Assembly (NCBI RefSeq): GCF_030056575.1
Contig: NZ_JASHHX010000001.1
Span: 124,001-188,000, forward strand
Direction: 5' to 3'
DNA: 64,000 nucleotides
Origin: Rhodoblastus sp. 17X3
Lineage (GTDB): Bacteria; Pseudomonadota; Alphaproteobacteria; Rhizobiales; Beijerinckiaceae
Shown: positions 25,328-35,900 of the stretch, piece by piece
Numbering within the stretch: the first letter of the stretch is position 1
Layout: each line of letters begins with the position of its first letter
Notes under the pieces: generated by a model
What the model was told of the DNA's origin: nothing
Database searches by the model: none
The model's input: only the letters and a program-made list of their open reading frames with translations
Program-made: the position numbers and the translations under genes

Positions 25328-26500
25328 TCACCACTTCGGCGCAAGCGCGGCGCAGTGGGGACCTAACCCTCGCGCCCACGATATTAACTCTTGAAGTCTA
25401 TCCAGATTTGATGGGGAATAATCCTCTTCGTTTCGATCATGGCTTGCAAAAAAATCATCGGGTCGGATTCGCGATGGGTCATCAGGCGCCCTGTCTGCCA
25501 TGCCGCGTGCACGTTTTAAGTCCCACTCGTCTTTCGATTTCACGAAATAATGATTTATTTGTGCGGAGACAAAATCGGCCGCATTAAGCTTTCCGCTGAT
25601 GGGAGGTTGCGTCAGATGTCTGCCGGCCGAGGTGACATAAATACCATTTTTCAGATTAACATGATGTACGTCAACACTCTCCACGGACTCTGGGCGCGCG
25701 AACGTTTTGATGTGCCGGTTCGGCGCAAACGGCTTTGTTGCGCATTTCCTAAATCTGTCAGACACTAAACGATTTTCGAATGCAGTAGCGCCCGAAGAAC
25801 CGAATACACGCCAATTAAACGCCACTGCCGAAGCGTCGTCGTGGAGTTTCAAGACCTCATCGATTCTCTCCCCAATGAGAGGTATGAAAAACTCGTCAGC
25901 ATCAAGGAATCCGACCCAACCAAAGTGATAAGCGTAGTTTCTAAGAAAATCATTATAAGCGGTTGTTTGAGTATCAGGAAATGCGCGGCTAGCCCAAGGT
26001 ATTATGGTGACCAAACCCACGTTTTCGAATTCTTTCAAAATGCCAGATGTTTCGTCACTACTTTCATTATCATATATAAAAAAGTGATCTATGCCGATTC
26101 GCTTGTGATGACAAATCCATTCGACAAGGTATCGCGCTTCATTCTTGACAATGGCGCACAATGCAATTTTTGACCGTTCCGCAACGAAGTGTCTAGGCGG
26201 GCTAAGTTCTCGTTCAGCACCTCGGGCTCGAATTTGGCAAATATGCGTTTTGAAATCCAGGTATCGAGATGGTACCGGATATCTAAAGCAATGATCGCCA
26301 CGGCCAATATTGGCTTGTTGTAAATCCGACCGCCAAGTCGACGGCGTCACGAGACCGCAGAGCTCGTTGTCTATCAGAATTTCGACAATCGGCCGCCGCT
26401 CGAAGTCGTCGAAATCTGCGGCCCATCCAAAAATAAATAAAGATGGAACCCCGTTAACGAAGTGCCTCACGACTCCATCAAGATTTCCTTTAATGTTCAT
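25328..26500 (-). CDS. GT92-like glycosyltransferase with N-terminal GW domain
   Basis: Residues about 1-105 form a beta-rich domain (VRHFVNGVPSLFIFGWAADF, then VEILIDNELCGLVTPST) of the kind also found in the large protein at 29102-32038. The C-terminal part is a GT92/DUF23-type transferase: IALCAIVKNEARYLVEWICH, FFIYDNESSDETSGILKEFE and WVGFLDADEFFIPL (metal-binding DxD). It probably adds a hexose to a surface polysaccharide. It is adjacent to another GT92-like gene, and both are on the minus strand. Confidence 0.82.
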   Translation of the reverse strand: MNIKGNLDGVVRHFVNGVPSLFIFGWAADFDDFERRPIVEILIDNELCGLVTPSTWRSDLQQANIGRGDHCFRYPVPSRYLDFKTHICQIRARGAERELSPPRHFVAERSKIALCAIVKNEARYLVEWICHHKRIGIDHFFIYDNESSDETSGILKEFENVGLVTIIPWASRAFPDTQTTAYNDFLRNYAYHFGWVGFLDADEFFIPLIGERIDEVLKLHDDASAVAFNWRVFGSSGATAFENRLVSDRFRKCATKPFAPNRHIKTFARPESVESVDVHHVNLKNGIYVTSAGRHLTQPPISGKLNAADFVSAQINHYFVKSKDEWDLKRARGMADRAPDDPSRIRPDDFFASHDRNEEDYSPSNLDRLQELISWARGLGPHCAALAPKW

Positions 26501-26518
26501 TGCAAATTCATCCAGGTT

Positions 26519-27331
26519 CTATCCGAGTGTTGCGAGCGCCTCACGGAGGCTATTCGCTACCCATAAGATTGTATCGTCAATCTGATCATTAAGATCGTGA
26601 GCGGTGAACATCTCTTCCGTGTAACGCGTGAATTTCGTGGGGTCGGCATTATTTCGGTTAGCGTTGCCCCGTTGCCGTTTGACGATGTATTCGGCGCGCG
26701 ATTTTGCAAAATAGTGATTAATTTGAGCGGGCTCGAACGCCACAAGCTTGCTGACGCCGCGGGGCTCCATTTCAAGGGGGCTTCCGTTTGCCATGACGCT
26801 CCTGCCGGCACGCATAAAGGGCGCGTGAATGTGCACTTCTTCGACCTGTTGGGGGCGAACGAAGCATTTTACATGTCTGTTTTCGGCAGCAGCGACAGTG
26901 GATGCGCTCGTAAAACGTTCAATAACAGGATTGGGTTCGAATTCTGCGAGGCCGTTCGACCCAAAGATCCGCCAATTGACAGCGACACAAGAGACGTCTG
27001 CAGCGAACCGCTCAAGGAAGACGTTGACTGGTTCGCGCGAGTGGATGTTCAAGAACTCGTCCGCGTCGAGAAAGCTCAGCCAGTCCGTCCGACAATTCCG
27101 AATTGCGTCGCTATAGGCGCCTAACTGTGGCGACCCGTCGGCATTGGCCCATGGTACATAGCGCGCTATCCAACCAGCTTCGTATAGCTCTTTTAGAATT
27201 GCAGCGGTATCGTCTGAGCTATCGTTTTCGTAGACTTCAATCCGATCAAACCCGATGAGGCGATGAAAGGCTACCCACTCACGAATATAGGGTGCCTCAT
27301 TCTTCATGATTGCGCAAAGTGTGCTGGACAT
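26519..27331 (-). CDS. GT92-like glycosyltransferase
   Basis: The 270-residue protein is a single GT92/DUF23-type catalytic domain: TLCAIMKNEAPYIREWVAFH, IEVYENDSSDDTAAILKELY, WLSFLDADEFLNIH with the DxD motif, and EVHIHAPFMRAGR. It is the paralogue of the catalytic half of 25328-26500 but lacks the N-terminal GW domain. It is 18 bases upstream of that gene, so the two are cotranscribed. The substrate is unknown; surface polysaccharide is inferred from context. Confidence 0.82.
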   Translation of the reverse strand: MSSTLCAIMKNEAPYIREWVAFHRLIGFDRIEVYENDSSDDTAAILKELYEAGWIARYVPWANADGSPQLGAYSDAIRNCRTDWLSFLDADEFLNIHSREPVNVFLERFAADVSCVAVNWRIFGSNGLAEFEPNPVIERFTSASTVAAAENRHVKCFVRPQQVEEVHIHAPFMRAGRSVMANGSPLEMEPRGVSKLVAFEPAQINHYFAKSRAEYIVKRQRGNANRNNADPTKFTRYTEEMFTAHDLNDQIDDTILWVANSLREALATLG

Positions 27332-27469
27332 ATTTCACCACCGTCGCACTTTTATCACGCTCTCCTCCTCCCTCGAACTACTTTTTTACGAGCGCGAATT
27401 CAATTCGAAAATCGTTTTGGCAATTGAACCGCTTCGGATTTGCAACCGCCTCTCTCGATGAAATAGCCG

Positions 27470-28954
27470 TCAATCTCTCCAAGCGCCAAAAACGATCGGA
27501 TCAATCGAGGAATGCAGGATCGCTCCTTTGGCTAGATTGTCCAATTCGTCGATCTGTTGATTGCCATGCAGTCGATAGGCCCCAATGACGATATTGCTTT
27601 CAACGCCATTGACGACCTTGCCATCATATTGGGGAAAATTGCTGCAATGAGCCGCATTCGTTGCGTCGATCGTTTTGCCCAGGCCCGCGCCCTTCACATA
27701 ACAAGAGAAGAACGCCGTCGCCGCTTCAATCGACTGGCCATGATCGCCGCGATAGGCGTAAAAATCGAAGCCCGCAATCTTCAGGATTTCGGCAGCCCGG
27801 TACATGTGGGTCACGACGCCGGCAGAATAGCCGATCGCCTGCGCCGGATTCGCGTTCCGGTAACGGTCGTCGATCTCGCCGAGCGCGGCGCGGGCCGTGC
27901 TGAAAGTGGGCTGGCTTGTGGCTCCGTCGCGGCCCGTATTCGCAAAGCAACTGTTTGACTTGTCGCCCTCGCCGTAGAAAGCGTGGTTGAAATAGGTCAG
28001 CAATGGAGCGGGCGGAGCGAGGGCGGCGTTCTCGCCGTCGAGAAGCGAACGCAAGCGGATCTCATCGCGAAGGAGCGCGGCGATCGCCATTCGGCCGACA
28101 ATATGGCTCGCGACCTGATTGTTGAAATATTCGCAATCGAGCGGTTTTGTGATCCTGGCGTATAAGGCCTGCCCGTTGCCGATGAGATCGTCCATCGCCA
28201 GATGGAAGGCGTTCAATTCCTTGATTTCCGACACGTTTAACGCGTCGATGGACTCGAGCAGATCCTGAGCAAAAGCCGAATAGACCACGCCGCGCGAAAT
28301 TTGCAGCGGCATGCCGACCTGGGCGCCGAGGTCCGGCTTACCATCGACGCAAAATTGCTCCGAAGAATTGAGATACTTGCCTTGTCCATCGCGAAAACCA
28401 TGGCGGGCCCAGGTCTGCAAAATTCGTTTCGTCAATTCCGCCGCCTGTTCGGCGGTGGGGGCGTTCGCAAGGCGGGGCGCGCCGTTGCTGAGCAGCGCGG
28501 CGTAAAGCGCGGCGCGGGCCGCGACAACGGCCGCCCCCCGGGGCGGATCCATTCCGGCGTCCACATGCGCTGCGGCTCGAAGCTCGCCGTCCGAGCGGAT
28601 TTCGTTGGCGTAGCCTCCTGCGGGTTCGTATGAGAAAAGATGCAAGTAGGCTTCGATATCGCAGCCGCTGTATGCTGCGTCCCAATCGATTTTTGGATCA
28701 AGGCTTTGGCGCACGGTTTCCATAAGTCTAACGAACATGGATGCCGAAAACGTTCCTTTTCTTCCCGATCGCGCAGCAAGATCAGCCACATCGGCCCGCG
28801 TCATAAATGTTCGTGGATGGACCGCCGGCAAATGGATAGTTTCCGCTTGACCGTGGCCTCCGAAGACGAGGCCAGCAGAGGCGCAGCGCGCCTCCTGTGA
28901 AAGCGTCACCAGAATGCCCGGCGCCAAAAAAAAGATGGGCAAAATTCTACGCAT
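27470..28954 (-). CDS. Exported alginate-lyase-like protein
   Basis: From the ATG at 28954 the product has 494 residues and a signal peptide (ILPIFFLAPGILVTLSQEAR) predicting periplasmic location. The mature part is helical with an (alpha/alpha)-barrel feel. The segment CEYFNNQVASHIVGRMAIAA resembles the N-N-H region of alginate-lyase-domain proteins, and a late segment reads AYRGDHGQSIEAATAFFSCY. A polysaccharide lyase or processing role is plausible in a glycan cluster, but catalytic residues cannot be certified from sequence alone. An upstream start at 29017 lacks support. Confidence 0.6.
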   Translation of the reverse strand: MRRILPIFFLAPGILVTLSQEARCASAGLVFGGHGQAETIHLPAVHPRTFMTRADVADLAARSGRKGTFSASMFVRLMETVRQSLDPKIDWDAAYSGCDIEAYLHLFSYEPAGGYANEIRSDGELRAAAHVDAGMDPPRGAAVVAARAALYAALLSNGAPRLANAPTAEQAAELTKRILQTWARHGFRDGQGKYLNSSEQFCVDGKPDLGAQVGMPLQISRGVVYSAFAQDLLESIDALNVSEIKELNAFHLAMDDLIGNGQALYARITKPLDCEYFNNQVASHIVGRMAIAALLRDEIRLRSLLDGENAALAPPAPLLTYFNHAFYGEGDKSNSCFANTGRDGATSQPTFSTARAALGEIDDRYRNANPAQAIGYSAGVVTHMYRAAEILKIAGFDFYAYRGDHGQSIEAATAFFSCYVKGAGLGKTIDATNAAHCSNFPQYDGKVVNGVESNIVIGAYRLHGNQQIDELDNLAKGAILHSSIDPIVFGAWRD

Positions 28955-29101
28955 GGCGGTTCGTCGTTCTGGAACTCGTCGAATAGCGCTGACTCCTGAT
29001 CGCCTCATCGCAATCAAGGAGAGACGCCGCCGCCGCGATTTGGCCTGAGCAGAATCGAAGCCGTTTGGCGCCGCCGAATGGCGAGAACGCCAATTTGAGC
29101 A

Positions 29102-32038
29102 TTAATCCACATATACGCCCGCTTTGGCCAAGGCCTCCTTCATTTTGATTCGGCCGGCCTCAAAAGAAAAATTCAGGCGGGCAAAGCGACGCGCTCGATC
29201 CGACATGTCCATCCAACGCTTTTCGTCCATGTAGAGCGTTTTGACGCTGTCGACCCATTCGGTCAGCGCGTTGGCAATGAAAGCTTCCGACCCATTGCTG
29301 ATGGCAATGCCTTCGCCTGCGATCGAGGTCATGATCGTCGGCGAGCCCGCGGCTAAGGCGCCGATGACCTTCCCTTTGATCCCGGCGCCAGACAACAGGG
29401 GGGCGATGAAGATGCGGCACGAGTGATAGACTTCGGCCACGTCTTCGACATAGCCTCGGAACTGAACCCCTTCTGCCTCAAGCTTGCGAAGATCGGACGG
29501 CATATGGGAGCCAAAAATGCTCAATTCTATATCCGGAACTTGCCGGCGCAATTCGGGCCATATTTCGCTCACGAAGTAGCGAATGCCTTCCTCGTTCGGC
29601 GGGTGGCTGAAGTTTCCGAGGAAGGCGAGCCCTTTACGCTCGGCAAATGACGGAATCGACTTGTCGACTTGCGCGACCCAAGGACAGCGGGCGATTTTCG
29701 TCGCATCCAAATTATGCGACAGAATAATCGCGGCTTCCGTATCGCTGTATGACAAGGTGATGTCCGTTCGCCGCATCACGGACAGCTCGATGTCACGCGT
29801 CTCGAGCGCGCTGCGAAGCGCCTCGCGATTTTTCGCGGCCAGCGCCAACCGGATTTCCCGCAGGAAATGCAAGTCCGCGTTATTGAATATGATTTTTGTT
29901 TTTGGCGCGTACTTCCGGATCATATCAACACATTGATCAGCAACGGAATAGCGGGTGATGTAAACGATGTCGAATTCTTTAGCCCTCTGCTCGACAACCT
30001 CCGAAACGGAGGTCTGGAACGGGGCGTAAAGGCACTCGACCCCGCTTCTTTGCAGCGCCTCGGTGTAGTTGCCCAGATAGGTCATGTTGTGCGGGAGAAA
30101 CGTCACCTTGAACCCGAGCGACTGCAGCAACCTTATTTCCTGGACGGCGGCGTAACTTCCCGCATCCTTGTCCGGTTGGGGAATCTGAATGTCGACGACA
30201 AGAGCGCGCAGCTGGATGCCGCGATCCTTGACAAATTCGCTGTCAAGGCTCGCGGGGAGTTTTCGAATTGTCGAAGCCCAGCGCGCCGAGAGTTTCGGCT
30301 CGTTGATGAGTTGAAACCGACTTGTTCCGGACTCTAATGAAGCGCCGCTCGATATGCCTTCAAAATGAACGACTTTGGAGAATGGTGTATAGTAGGTCTT
30401 GAGCCCTTTGGCTCTTACGCGAAATGCGAGGTCAATGTCTTCGTGGGAGGCAGGAGCGAGGAGTTCGTCAAATCCGCCAAGTTCGTCCCATAATTCGCGA
30501 CGCAACATAAGGCTCACGCCAGAAACGTAATCAACTTGCCGGGTATAATTATACCGGGGATCGTGTTGATTACCGTTGCGACCGTAATTGGCCCCGTCGA
30601 AGTTGGGAAAGATTATCCCTCCCGCTTCATGGAGTCGTCCATCCGGGTAAACAAGTTTCGATCCAGCAAGCCCGACATCGTTGAACGACCTGAACACATG
30701 GATAAGTTCGTCGATCCAAAATGCGCAGGGCTCTGTGTCATTGTGCAGCATAATCACGAACTCGCCGCGGGCTGATTGCGCACCGCGATTCGAGCTTTTG
30801 ACAAAACCCAGGCTCACTTTGTTACGTAGTATGGTGATTCCCGTAACATAAGCTTCCAGCTCGGTCGTGAGATCAGAAGAGCCGTCATCAACGACAATGA
30901 CCTCGAACGTGCTGCGATTGGGCGCCAGCAATAGAGCCGCAAGACAATTATGAGTTGCCGAAAATTTATTCTGAACTGAAATAATAATACTTACAAGAGG
31001 TCTTTCATGGATTGGGAAATTGAATTCGTCCGGAGTCTTCAGCTGTTCGGCAATGCCGCATTTAACGCGCTTATGGGCCGACGCGAGTTGCCTGAAATAT
31101 TGTGCGGCCAAACCTTGGCGCTCGTCCGATGCGTCGGATAAAGCAAGCTCAAGCTGTCCTTCCAAAGAGGCATAGCGATTTGCCGCGTTGGGCGAGAGGA
31201 AGCTCGGAAAATGAGCGGCATATTTCTGAAGGGCGTCTTCAGGCGTTGTGACGATCGGAGTGGCAAAGACTGCCTCCGCAATGATCTGCTCCGAATCGGG
31301 ATCTCTCAGCTGAAACCAATGGATTCTTCCATCTGCCAGAGCGGCCGGAAGCGCTGTTCTTAAGTCATAACGATGACCCTGGATTGGTAAGAGAAACTGT
31401 TTTTCGTCTATAATGGCGCCATCGGCAACAAGTTGGACGGTGATATCATAATTTCCTGAGGTGGTCAGCCACCCGTCAAGGGTCATGCCCTGAAGCTTAT
31501 CAATTCCACCCTGAATCGTACCCTTGGATATGTTTACGTTTACGACGCCATTTAGCGCCTTGTTGGAACCTAATACTTTAGCGATCAATTTATGTTCGCC
31601 GATAGCGAGTCTGGGAAGCGGAATCGCGAAGCCGCAGTTGCTGCTGCCAAAGCCGGCTTTAGCGACGTCCACCCTGTATTTTGACGTTTGTCCCGAGGCG
31701 ATGAGGGCGTCATCGGCCCAGATCTCGACGACAAGTTGTTTCGTGGGATCAATCGCATCGGTCGCCCATCCAGTAGCAATTCCATCGGCGACGTCATCGA
31801 AACGCCCATGAAATTTAGGCTGGACTGAATGATCGGCCGGCAACGCCTTGTCTTGCGTCGAGGGAGGCGCATTTGCTTCAGGGCCAGAATTTGCGGTGAT
31901 GGCGCGTGCTGACGACTCGCCTGACAGATTGGTATCCGACGAATATTCGGAGCGGGAAAGCTCTTCCGCTGAATTCTGTTGCATATTGCCCGCGCGAGCA
32001 GTGGGGGCGTCGCATTTTACAGTCGTCGACATCGCCAT
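29102..32038 (-). CDS. Large multidomain glycosyltransferase (GW domains + GT2 + GT4-like)
   Basis: The 978-residue protein has a disordered N-terminus (1-75), a GW domain at about 76-170 (GIATGWATDAIDPTKQLVVE) and a second weaker one at about 171-270 (LQGMTLDGWLTTSGNYDITV). A GT2 domain follows from about 347 (PLVSIIISVQNKF, then VIVVDDGSSD and FVIMLHNDTEP), and a GT-B/GT4-like domain occupies the last 350 residues (FLGNFSHPPNEEGIRYF, FIAPLLSGAGIKGKVIGALA). Two catalytic modules in one chain suggest that it adds two sugars in sequence. It probably works on surface polysaccharide at the cytoplasmic face of the membrane. Confidence 0.88.
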   Translation of the reverse strand: MAMSTTVKCDAPTARAGNMQQNSAEELSRSEYSSDTNLSGESSARAITANSGPEANAPPSTQDKALPADHSVQPKFHGRFDDVADGIATGWATDAIDPTKQLVVEIWADDALIASGQTSKYRVDVAKAGFGSSNCGFAIPLPRLAIGEHKLIAKVLGSNKALNGVVNVNISKGTIQGGIDKLQGMTLDGWLTTSGNYDITVQLVADGAIIDEKQFLLPIQGHRYDLRTALPAALADGRIHWFQLRDPDSEQIIAEAVFATPIVTTPEDALQKYAAHFPSFLSPNAANRYASLEGQLELALSDASDERQGLAAQYFRQLASAHKRVKCGIAEQLKTPDEFNFPIHERPLVSIIISVQNKFSATHNCLAALLLAPNRSTFEVIVVDDGSSDLTTELEAYVTGITILRNKVSLGFVKSSNRGAQSARGEFVIMLHNDTEPCAFWIDELIHVFRSFNDVGLAGSKLVYPDGRLHEAGGIIFPNFDGANYGRNGNQHDPRYNYTRQVDYVSGVSLMLRRELWDELGGFDELLAPASHEDIDLAFRVRAKGLKTYYTPFSKVVHFEGISSGASLESGTSRFQLINEPKLSARWASTIRKLPASLDSEFVKDRGIQLRALVVDIQIPQPDKDAGSYAAVQEIRLLQSLGFKVTFLPHNMTYLGNYTEALQRSGVECLYAPFQTSVSEVVEQRAKEFDIVYITRYSVADQCVDMIRKYAPKTKIIFNNADLHFLREIRLALAAKNREALRSALETRDIELSVMRRTDITLSYSDTEAAIILSHNLDATKIARCPWVAQVDKSIPSFAERKGLAFLGNFSHPPNEEGIRYFVSEIWPELRRQVPDIELSIFGSHMPSDLRKLEAEGVQFRGYVEDVAEVYHSCRIFIAPLLSGAGIKGKVIGALAAGSPTIMTSIAGEGIAISNGSEAFIANALTEWVDSVKTLYMDEKRWMDMSDRARRFARLNFSFEAGRIKMKEALAKAGVYVD

Positions 32039-32973
32039 TTCCTGATGATTATTTATTTACGGTTTGCGAAAACGCGCTGATAGTGGACGAAATTCGATTG
32101 ACTGGAAGGAGTGGCCCGAGGGCGGGCTTGGGCTTCCCCTCTATATTAATTCCGATGTAAGAAATACGAAAAATGCCTTTGTGATTCGCTATCGATTTGA
32201 CAGAAACTTAGAATATTATGGGTGTTTCCATTCAATGCTCCATCATATCGTGGCAGGCGGTTTCGTTCGATAGGTTCAGCGTTGCATGGTGCGTGGCGAG
32301 TCTAAGGCTTGCCGCGTGATTTTAATATCCCTAGTTTGAGATGGATGTCGGCCCGGGTCTAGCCCGTTTTATTCGCCAGATTTGCTGGGCGAGCTGGCGA
32401 GCGTGATCAAAGGCGCTGTCAGCGCGCAGGATTTGGTTGCGTCATCTGGCTTGTTGGGCAATTCGCTCCAACCACCTCCGCCATTGCGTCAAATTTTGCA
32501 GAAGGAACAACGCGCCCTGGCGCGCCTCGTTTTGCATACGGCTGCTTGCTTGCGGCTGAGATTTTTGAAAATTGTCGCCCGCGTCATCTAAGCGGCAAGC
32601 CGCGTCCGATCGGCTTTCGCCTCCGTTTATCGTAAGCCGATCGCCGCCGGGAGCCCTGATGCAGGCCATCGCCGGCGCGGCTGTTCGATCCAGCGAGCGG
32701 CGAAGGCGCAGAGCAACAACCGGCGCCTCAGATCGTCAGAACACAAAATTGAGGCTTCACCGGCCCCAGTGGCGAATAAGGCCGGTTGGCGCATTGAAAA
32801 TCGGCAGATTCCCAATTCAGGGCGGTCCCGGGGGGCGAACGATTGATTCGAGAGAGTCCTGGCGGAAGCAGCAGAGGAGCTGCTCTTTTCCCCAACGGAA
32901 TGTCCAAGAATCTTGATTCGAGATTGTTTTCGAGGTTTGTGCTGTGATCTGATCGGTCGACTCTCGACGCAAA
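32039..32973. other. Long intergenic region between divergent giant glycosyltransferase genes
   Basis: The 935 bases hold no gene I can support. Short frames (for example 32382-32591 and the antisense 32442-32669) show repetitive Arg/Gln/Leu composition without a family. The AT-rich stretch 32040-32330 is the more likely promoter region. Confidence 0.5.
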
Positions 32974-35900
32974 ATGGGAAACGCTGTGATGGAAAGCAAA
33001 TCTATCAAATTGGCGAAAGACGATGAAATCATGCGTCCCGGCAATTTCGAGATGGTTTCCTATTTGCCGGCATCGCGACGTGTGCTCTTGAGCGGCTGGC
33101 TCCGCACGGATCGGCGGGGCGAAGTTGGGGTCGAAGTCAAGATTTGGAACGGGTCCGGCGAGATCAGCGGAGAGGCGACCGCGCTGCTCTTTGAGCGAGA
33201 GGATCTTTTCGGCATTGGCAAATGTTTCGTGGCGCAACTCAGCGTCGAGGATAATGGAGCGCTCGCTTACGCTGCGATTACATCTGACCCTGATGCTGTG
33301 TTCATTGTTTCGATCAAGGGTGAGATCGCGCATCGACAGAGCCAGGGGATTCTCGCTCTCTCCCGGGAGAGCCACCTCAACACGATGCGCCCCTATATGG
33401 AAAATCACGTCGACGACAAGGCGCAACGCCTGTTGGAATCGCTGGATGACGAGTTCGTGGAGATTTTAGCCGACGCGATTGAGGCGAATGTAGAAGCGGA
33501 GCCGAGCGTCGCCACCGCGCCGAGCTTCGACCCCGCTGCGAAGGGAAAGGTTCAACGTTTCGGGCCCATTCACGTTACAGGCTGGGTCCGAATCCCCGCG
33601 TCGGGGGATTTGCCGGCGATGCAAGTGCGTTGGGCGAAGGAGCGGCGAAATGTCGAGGCAAAATTTGCCCGACGGACGGAAGCGACCAAGGACAGGCGCG
33701 CCCGTAGCGCGCATCAATTCCAATTTGCGATTCCGCCGGATATCCCGATCGATGACCTCAAATCAACGAAAGTCTTTGCCAAAGGACAGCACCTGAAAGA
33801 GGGCGATGACTTCATTTTCGAGAGCCCTGCCTATTTCAAGCTGCTCACTGTTTATGGCAGTGCCTTCGAGGCCATTGCACTCGATCTGCGCGACCCCAAC
33901 CAGCCTTGCGAGATCGAACTTGTAACCGAGGATGGACGAGTCTTTTCGGTAGATCGTCGCTTCAGCCATTCGCTCGACATACAGGGCGAACGCATCGAAG
34001 GTCTGATCGGCGTCGCCGCCGATCTTGCGGACATCACGAAAGGCGGGCGCGTCCGGGTTATTTGCAGACTCGCCGGGTCCGACACGATTTTCGGCGAAAT
34101 CACCCTCGATGGAAGCCTCGACGGCATGCGGCCGCGCAAGGCGCCGATTGTCAGGAGCAATGACGGAAAGGTCGACCAGATCGGACCCCATTTCGTCGGC
34201 GGCTGGGTGCGTATCGAGGACAATGTCGAGCCCCAGGTCGAGCTTCGAATCAACGATGCGCCCTGCGGCCGGACGACGGCGCGCCGTCCCCGGCCCGATG
34301 TCGAGGAGGCGACCGGCCAGGGCGCCCGCGGCTTCTTGCTGCCGCTGCCGCACAACCGGCTGTTGCCCGCCGCCAACAAGATTGAAGTTGTCAGGCTCGA
34401 CACGAAGAAAGTCCTGCGCTCGGTCGAATCCACGATCAGCAGCCCGTCCAATCCTGGACAGGCGCGCGTGACCAGCGATTCGATTGTCGGTTTCGTGGAG
34501 AAGGGTTTCATTTCGTCAGCAAGCCGGATCGAGTTGATCGTCGGCCAGGACGTCGTCGGATCGTGCTGGCTGGGAACTGACACGTCCCGCATCGCTGAGC
34601 GAGTCGATTTCGAAATGCCCTTGCCTGATCGCACCCTCGAGCCGGGGCGCATGCATCTCCGCCTGCTGCCTCAAGGGCTAAGTTTGTCGCTGGTTGATCA
34701 GCCGGCGAAATTAACCGGCAAACTGCATTCAAATTTTGACGGATTACATAGCGATGCGCTGACCGGATGGCTGTTCGACGCCGGCGACCATAACAGATCC
34801 CTTGGCGTGCTGGTCACCATCGACGGGATCGTGATGGGACAATATCCGGCCACGGATATGAGGGGCGACCTCAAATCAACAGGGATCACATCCTTCAATC
34901 ACGGCTTCAAGATCGCGATACCGGCCCCGCTGATGGACGGCCGTACGCATCTCGTCTCGATTATCAATGCGGAGAGCATGGCGCCACTTAATAGCAGCCC
35001 GCAATCCATCAGGTTTCCGAAGCGTCTCCCCGATCTTCCGTTCCCTCGGACGCCTCATCTCAATGGCCTGCGTTCGCCGCTCGCGCCGCTTGATCCGCCA
35101 AAAATCGTCGCCAGCGAGACTCCTGAATTCTCACTGATCATTCTCAACAAGGACGCCGGGGAAGTTCTTGAACGCGCATTCGAATCCATAGCGGACTATT
35201 TCTGGAAACATGACTTCGAAATCCTTTTGGTTGATCACGCTTCGGCGGATAATTCGCTTAAGGTGGTCGAACGCTGGTCCGAGCGTCTTCCAATCAGGTT
35301 ATTTGTACGCGATGGCAACAATACCTTTTCCTATTCGAACAATTTTGCCGCTCGGCATGCGCGCGGTCGTCGCGTCGCGTTCGTCAACAACGATATCGTG
35401 TTTACGCAAGACGTGCTGTCGTCGGTTCGAAACTATATGGACGCCAATGCGGATGTGGGCCTCGTCGGCATCAAATTGCTCGAGCTGCGCAAGTCCCGTT
35501 TTGCTGATTCAATGAACGATTTCAAAGTTCACCATCTCGGAATCGCCTATGCCGAGGATCGGAGGACCGCCACGATCAAGCCCATGGAAATCGTCGATGA
35601 CGCCGAGAACGCGTGGCGAAGCTTCGTGCCGACGGATGTCGCCTCGGTGACGGGCGCCTTCTGCATCATGAACCGCGACGAATTTCTGTCGATTGGCGGT
35701 TTCGACGAGCAATTTTTCTATGGTTATGAAGACGTTACTCTCGGCTTGAAAGTGATGCAACGACTCAACAAGCGCGCGGTTTCGTTGAATGACGTCACCT
35801 CTTTCCACCATCGCGGCTTCATGCGCCTGTCCGGAAAGATGGATGAAGAGTTCATGCAGCGTGTTCGCCATAACGACAAGATCATCGCCGATCTTTATGG

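Noticed and set aside
32382-32669. Transposase remnant in the 935-base gap
   Set aside because: The short frames show Arg/Gln/Leu-rich sequence but no catalytic motif or inverted repeats that would support an insertion sequence.
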